Part shown: positions 41,713-45,415 of the stretch, piece after piece
Numbering within the stretch: the first letter of the stretch is position 1
Layout of the letters: each line of letters begins with the position of its first letter
Source of the DNA: Christensenellaceae bacterium
GTDB lineage: Bacteria; Bacillota; Clostridia; Christensenellales; Aristaeellaceae
DNA length: 45,415 bases
Assembly: GCA_012518615.1 (NCBI GenBank)
Contig: JAAYRU010000001.1
Span: 1 to 45,415, forward strand
Reading direction: 5' to 3'
The notes under the pieces: generated by a model
The model's input: the letters and a program-made list of their open reading frames with translations, nothing else
The model's database searches: none
What the model was told of the DNA's origin: nothing
Made by a program: the position numbers and the translations under genes

Positions 41713-41896
41713 ACTCTTCCTCTCCTACGGTGATTACTTGCCTACCCTTGTACATGCCGCAATTTTTGCATACACGGTGAAGAAGTTTCTTCTCGTGGCA
41801 ATTGGGGCAGGGCGCAAGCGCGGGAAGAGCTACTTTCCAATGCGTACGGCGTTTTCTACCGCTTGCTCTGGAAGCTTTTTTCTTAGGTACTGCCAT
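41711..41896 (-). CDS. rpmF: 50S ribosomal protein L32 (zinc-binding form)
   Basis: The 61-residue protein has MAVPKKKASRASGRKRRTHW at the N-terminus and a four-cysteine ribbon C30-x2-C33 ... C43-x2-C46 (CPNC, CKNC). It is the zinc-containing form. A strong AGGAGGTG site precedes the ATG. It follows the DUF177 gene by 2 bases, a conserved pair. The stop TAA is shared with the edge of repeat copy 3. Confidence 0.97.
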   Translation of the reverse strand: MAVPKKKASRASGRKRRTHWKVALPALAPCPNCHEKKLLHRVCKNCGMYKGRQVITVGEEE

Positions 41897-41898
41897 GG

Positions 41899-42477
41899 TT
41901 ACACCTCCTGATCCTCTGTCAGCAATTCTTTTAATGCCGCAAACGGATGCGCTTCATCTAGCGTTTCCCGGCAGGCATTGATAGTTGATTGGTTGATTCT
42001 GCTAAGCACTTTCTCATAGCCCTTGCAATTTTCCTTACACAGATAGCGAATAGGTATAGCTAAAACTGTAAGAGTTAGTGCAAGCGGATAGAGATCCACA
42101 TGTTTGCCCTCAAAGTAGAGGAAGTCCTCCAAAAGGTTCTCGGGCATCGCTTCATGAGAAACATGCTTGAAAGTTTCATCGAAAGGTATTTCGATATCCC
42201 TTGAAATTTCCTTAAGACAGTTTACGCAGTGCGCATGGGCTGTTACATAATACATGCCCTGAAGCCTTAGAACATCGCCATATACTTCGAAAGTACCTGC
42301 GAACCTAGCGGCATCAAAGCTTACTGTGTCGCCCATTATCTGTTGCGGAGGTATATCCTCTTCGTGGGAAAAGTTAAAGCTAACCCCTGGCAACAAAAGC
42401 GCATCGGACACATCAAGTAGCATAGTTACCCCAATCGGAACGGTGAATATTATAAATTGGAGCTGCTGATTTGTCAA
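41899..42477 (-). CDS. DUF177 (YceD-like) protein
   Basis: The 192-residue protein has the DUF177 core: HCVNCLKEI (about 71-79), a second Cys motif CKENCKGY (about 147-154) and an acidic C-terminus. YceD homologues are encoded directly before rpmF in most bacteria and are thought to act in large rRNA or ribosome assembly; the mechanism is not settled. The TTG start at 42477 has AAAGGA about 10 bases upstream, inside the end of jag. Confidence 0.85.
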   Translation of the reverse strand: MTNQQLQFIIFTVPIGVTMLLDVSDALLLPGVSFNFSHEEDIPPQQIMGDTVSFDAARFAGTFEVYGDVLRLQGMYYVTAHAHCVNCLKEISRDIEIPFDETFKHVSHEAMPENLLEDFLYFEGKHVDLYPLALTLTVLAIPIRYLCKENCKGYEKVLSRINQSTINACRETLDEAHPFAALKELLTEDQEV

Positions 42478-42483
42478 CCATTG

Positions 42484-43359
42484 TTAATCCTTTTTTGCTC
42501 CCTCGTCTGGGCTGATTACTATCTTGCGATAGGGCTCCTCACCTTCTGAATAGGTTGTTACACCTTCAACCTTTTGGAGCGTAGTATGTATTATTCTGCG
42601 CTCGTAGGGGTTCATAGGTTCAAGCTTTACCCTACGGCGGGTCTTCTTGGCGCGGTTTGCCATGCGGTTAGCTAAGCGCCTGAGCGAATCCTCCCGCTTT
42701 GCTCTATAGCCTTCACTATCCAGCGTTACCCTTATATAGTCTTCTCCCCCGCGGTTTACCTGAAGGCTGGTAAGATACTGAAGCGCATCCAAGGTTTCGC
42801 CACGCCTGCCTATGAGTATACCCTGCGGGTCGCCCTGAAATACTACATGTACATTGCCCTCTTCGTTGCGGGTTGAGTGCACGCTTACATCAAGACCCAT
42901 TAACTTTGTAACTTCCTGCAAAAACGCCTGCGCTATACCCTCAGGGCTATCAATATCCCTCTGTACCGCGGGTTGTGTTTCTTCAGTTTTTTGAGTTTTT
43001 GACTGTTTTTTTGTACGCTGCGCCTTGGCTTTCTTTTCGCGTTTTTCTACAGGCTTTTCTATGGATTTAACCGCTGGCTTTTCTGCGGGTTTTTGTATTG
43101 GCTCTTCTACAGCTTCTGCTTGTTCATCTTCATTGCCAAGGGCATCTATAAATATTGCTCTAGCTGCATCGGGAAGGTTTTCATCCTGCTTTATGGTAAG
43201 TTTTACTTTTGCCTGACGGCTTCCGAAAAAGCCGAACAGACCTTTACTTCCCTCATGTATTACCTGTATGTCAACTTCGCCTATACTGGCGCCAAGTTTT
43301 TCAAGAGCAAGGTTAATAGCTTCTTCTACCGTGCGAGCTTCTGCTTCGTATGTTCTCAA
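42484..43359 (-). CDS. jag: RNA-binding protein Jag/KhpB
   Basis: The 291-residue protein has a Jag N-terminal domain (1-52), a long lysine/glutamate-rich linker (about 75-140), a KH domain (about 145-220, GRRGETLDALQYL) and an R3H domain (about 225-288, NPYERRIIHTTLQ). Jag binds RNA as part of the KhpA/KhpB pair and affects cell length and envelope gene expression in Gram-positive bacteria. The TTG start has AGAGG upstream. It lies 5 bases after yidC. Confidence 0.93.
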   Translation of the reverse strand: MRTYEAEARTVEEAINLALEKLGASIGEVDIQVIHEGSKGLFGFFGSRQAKVKLTIKQDENLPDAARAIFIDALGNEDEQAEAVEEPIQKPAEKPAVKSIEKPVEKREKKAKAQRTKKQSKTQKTEETQPAVQRDIDSPEGIAQAFLQEVTKLMGLDVSVHSTRNEEGNVHVVFQGDPQGILIGRRGETLDALQYLTSLQVNRGGEDYIRVTLDSEGYRAKREDSLRRLANRMANRAKKTRRRVKLEPMNPYERRIIHTTLQKVEGVTTYSEGEEPYRKIVISPDEGAKKD

Positions 43360-43364
43360 TATTA

Positions 43365-44375
43365 TTACCTCTCTTCAGCTTTCGTGACTAATGCATCCTT
43401 CCTATCGAAATATGCATTAATTGCAATTGTGGATAAGGTGGCTATTACGTTACTCACAACCCAGTAAAGCGCAAAGGCGGCATTGCTTGAAAGACAGATA
43501 TATACACTGAACAAAGGGAAGAAATACTTCATGAAGTTGCCGCCGGACTGGTTTGCATTCCCCTGCTGCTGTGCCGTTGCGGGGTTTAGCTTTGTCATAA
43601 GCACCTGTGAAGCACCAGCTAGTACGGGCAGTATCAAAAGACCATTGTACTGAACATATACGGAAAGCTTAGCTATGAAGAAATTAATGTTTGTTAGTTC
43701 CGGAATAGTAGCAAGCGAGCTTATATATGAAGGGGTTTTAAGCAGCGCCTCCTGTATGAAGGGAAGGCTTTCTTTGAGAGCCTCAGTTGAAGATAGGTCA
43801 AGCGTGCCACTAAAGCCTTCAACAAGTGCTGATATGTTTGCAAGTATACCTGTCTGCGCAGCGGAATCAAGCCCTTGGAATATCTTCTGCCAAACTTCGT
43901 AGCCTATCATCCTTAGGGATTCAGCGCTTGGGGCTGCTGGTGAAAACGGAGAATCCGGCACCCATAGATTGCGTACCCATAGCCAGCCTTGAAATTCGGG
44001 TGTATTTCCCTGAATAAAATCAAACACCTGCCTTACAGTCTGCTCATTTGCCATATGCCGCATGGCAGCAAACATGGCGAAAAGTATAGGCATCTGAATA
44101 AGCAGGGGCAGACAACCACTCATAGGGTTGTATTTTTCTCTACGCATAAGCTCCGTCTGTTTTTGCTGAAGCTTTACCTTGTCATTTGCGTATTTTTTCT
44201 GTAGCTTGTCAAGTTCGGGCTGTATTTTCTGCATCCTACGCATACCCTGGCGGTTTTTAACATCAAGGGGCATGAGCAGAAAACGGACAAATATAGTAAA
44301 AACTACTATAGACCAGCCATGGTCTCCTATGAAAGACTGGATGAAGTTCAGTATACGGGTAAGTAAGTCCGTCAA
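43365..44375 (-). CDS. yidC: Membrane protein insertase YidC/Oxa1
   Basis: The 336-residue insertase has the conserved arginine in IFVRFLLMPLD (about 28-38), the basic coiled loop KIQPELDKLQKKYANDK and PMSGCLPLLIQMPILFAMF. C-terminal helices contain ALYWVVSN. About 110 residues (125-235) lie between the second and third conserved helices, longer than in compact Gram-positive YidC proteins. The TTG start has AGGAGG 8 bases upstream. No signal peptide or lipobox is visible. Confidence 0.93.
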   Translation of the reverse strand: MTDLLTRILNFIQSFIGDHGWSIVVFTIFVRFLLMPLDVKNRQGMRRMQKIQPELDKLQKKYANDKVKLQQKQTELMRREKYNPMSGCLPLLIQMPILFAMFAAMRHMANEQTVRQVFDFIQGNTPEFQGWLWVRNLWVPDSPFSPAAPSAESLRMIGYEVWQKIFQGLDSAAQTGILANISALVEGFSGTLDLSSTEALKESLPFIQEALLKTPSYISSLATIPELTNINFFIAKLSVYVQYNGLLILPVLAGASQVLMTKLNPATAQQQGNANQSGGNFMKYFFPLFSVYICLSSNAAFALYWVVSNVIATLSTIAINAYFDRKDALVTKAEER

Positions 44376-44377
44376 TA

Positions 44378-44620
44378 TTAATTCCTCCTGATTTTTGTTT
44401 CGGACGCTTCGGGCACAGGGTCAAAGCCGCCGGAGCTGAAAGGATGACAACGCAAAATGCGTCTTATCCCAAGCCATAAACCCTTTAAAGCGCCATGGCG
44501 TTCCAATGCTATACGCATGTATTCTGAACATGTGGGCACGAACCTGCAAGCGCCTATAGTATGCGGACTTATAGCTTTCTGATAAAAACTTACTAGCCCA
44601 AGCAAAAACTTAGTAAACAT
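44378..44620 (-). CDS. yidD: Membrane insertion efficiency factor YidD
   Basis: The 80-residue protein has the invariant [19 protein letters not shown] (25-43) and [17 protein letters not shown] (54-70), with an amphipathic N-terminal helix. The ATG follows the rnpA stop directly (TAGATG). It assists membrane protein insertion with the downstream YidC. Confidence 0.96.
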   Translation of the reverse strand: MFTKFLLGLVSFYQKAISPHTIGACRFVPTCSEYMRIALERHGALKGLWLGIRRILRCHPFSSGGFDPVPEASETKIRRN

Positions 44621-44950
44621 CTATATTTTGTATAGCTCAAGGCGATTTAGCAATATATCCATTTCATTTGAAAGCTCCCAATAGTCGGCGGTGGCGGCAT
44701 CGGGTTTTGCCGTAAAAACATAATTACCACTTTTAAGCAATGGTATTCTAAGCCTAAAGCTCTCCCTTAAGCGGCGTTTAATACGGTTTCTAACAACCGC
44801 ATTTCCCACCTTTTTGCTTATTGAAAAACCCGCCTGTATTCTGTTTGCCTTAACATAATGGAGTACAAGTAATTTTGAGGATACCCTCTTGCCGCGCCTG
44901 TATACGAAACTAAAATGACCGTTTTTGCGTATACGAAACTCTTTTTGCAT
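44621..44950 (-). CDS. rnpA: Ribonuclease P protein component
   Basis: The 109-residue basic protein has the RNR box KVGNAVVRNRIKRRLRE (46-62) and the N-terminal F-x(n)-F pattern. It supports the RNase P RNA in tRNA 5' maturation. It is co-transcribed with rpmH, 64 bases upstream. Its own ribosome binding site is weak (AAAGG about 13 bases before the ATG). Confidence 0.96.
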   Translation of the reverse strand: MQKEFRIRKNGHFSFVYRRGKRVSSKLLVLHYVKANRIQAGFSISKKVGNAVVRNRIKRRLRESFRLRIPLLKSGNYVFTAKPDAATADYWELSNEMDILLNRLELYKI

Positions 44951-45014
44951 ACTACTTTAAGCGCCTTTGGTAAATTTCCCTAAGGCAGCATTGGAAAATT
45001 TGTAATGCTTAGTA

Positions 45015-45149
45015 TTAAACCGTTAGCGATTTGCGTCCGCGGGCTCTGCGCCTTGCAAGCACCTTGCGACCGCCACGTGTTGACATGCGCTGGCGGAAAC
45101 CGTGCACTCTCTTGCGTTTACGTTTTTTGGGTTGATAGGTTCTAAACAA
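45015..45149 (-). CDS. rpmH: 50S ribosomal protein L34
   Basis: The 44-residue, very basic protein begins [19 protein letters not shown] and ends with RGRKSLTV, the standard length of L34. The start is TTG at 45149, with GGAG 8 bases upstream; no ATG start fits. It heads rpmH-rnpA-yidD-yidC-jag. Confidence 0.95.
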   Translation of the reverse strand: MFRTYQPKKRKRKRVHGFRQRMSTRGGRKVLARRRARGRKSLTV

Positions 45150-45232
45150 TAATAACACTCCTTTATAATGACGCTTTGGCGTCTACGCGCATTGTATAAA
45201 TGCGGAACACCTCTTGATTGAGAAACCGCCAC

Positions 45233-45261
45233 ATTATACTAAAAGGGGCGGTCTATGTCAA
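45233..45261 (-). promoter_or_regulatory. Consensus promoter of rpmH operon
   Basis: On the minus strand a perfect TTGACA (45261-45256), a 17-base spacer and a perfect TATAAT (45238-45233) are present. The leader is about 75 bases. No DnaA box (TTATCCACA) was seen between it and the window edge. Confidence 0.92.
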
Positions 45262-45288
45262 ATAATCGCAGGTTAGTTGTAAAACTCA

Positions 45289-45414
45289 TTTGTAGAGAAG
45301 TCAAACATTTGTGACACAGACCCCTTGGGTAATAGTGTTGGATAAAAGCTGTTGGCTGCCATTCATTTTCTCTGATGTTTTAGTCAAGGTCTTTAGAGCG
45401 CAGCGTACCTTGAT
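45289..45414. repeat. Right copy of window-terminal inverted repeat
   Basis: Reverse complement of bases 1-126 with five mismatches. It begins about 28 bases upstream of the rpmH -35 and runs to the window edge. In most relatives dnaA would lie in this direction. Here the sequence is cut by the repeat. Confidence 0.8.
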
Positions 45415-45415
45415 G

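Noticed and set aside
45150-45415. Replication origin or DnaA boxes beyond rpmH
   Set aside because: No TTATCCACA-like cluster is present before the window edge; the sequence there is the rpmH promoter and the terminal repeat.

Overview
The window looks like a chromosomal piece of an uncultured, low-to-moderate GC member of the Bacillota, probably Clostridia. This is inferred from gene order and signals, not from a marker search. The supporting features are rpmH-rnpA-yidD-yidC-jag in the usual order, rpsO-pnp followed by an M16 peptidase gene, greA-lysS, a T-box leader before valS, strong sigma-A type promoters, AGGAGG ribosome binding sites and frequent TTG starts. Both edges carry the same ~126-base sequence in opposite orientation, so the piece probably ends in a dispersed repeat.

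Layout. 1-430: repeat end, a tRNA promoter, initiator tRNA-Met, elongator tRNA-Met and a terminator. 803-1849: a double-GNAT acetyltransferase. 2049-17801: an accessory catabolic and transport island. A Crp/Fnr-type regulator (7806-8486) is divergent from a minus-strand unit made of a DapA-type aldolase, a CoA-disulfide-reductase-like flavoprotein, a PPC/DUF296 protein, a YfcC-like carrier broken by an in-frame TGA, and an M20D amidohydrolase. A perfect operator-like palindrome lies at exactly -41.5 from the start site predicted for that unit. Convergent to the regulator lies a second minus-strand operon (17801 to 8608): a solute-binding protein, two permeases and two ATPases of an oligopeptide-type ABC importer, a sialate-lyase-like aldolase, an SdhA/NadB-like flavoprotein and a Gfo/Idh/MocA oxidoreductase. 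The natural reading is import of a small peptide or acylated/amino compound followed by aldol cleavage and redox steps. The substrate cannot be told from sequence.

The most striking observation is in this operon. The binding protein (16182-17801) is circularly permuted relative to family 5 solute-binding proteins. The signal peptide is followed directly by what is normally the C-terminal lobe, then a short linker, then what is normally the N-terminal lobe, and the gene stops exactly at the hinge strand that normally precedes the second lobe.

18533-26811 (plus strand) is core: rpsO with a structured leader, pnp, an M16 peptidase, dimeric dUTPase, a secreted unknown protein and an FtsK/SpoIIIE translocase. 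27054-31564 is a four-gene ABC system of the gliding-associated type (ATPase, ABC-2 permease, GldG-like, DUF4340). The minus strand then carries greA-lysS-(membrane protein)-HAD/thymidylate kinase fusion-mnmA, valS-rsmH-rsmI with a T-box, and rpmH-rnpA-yidD-yidC-jag-DUF177-rpmF.

Three copies of a ~162-base fold-back repeat with 13-base terminal inverted repeats lie at 26811, 31563 and 41551. Their ends supply or abut the TAA stop codons of four neighbouring genes.
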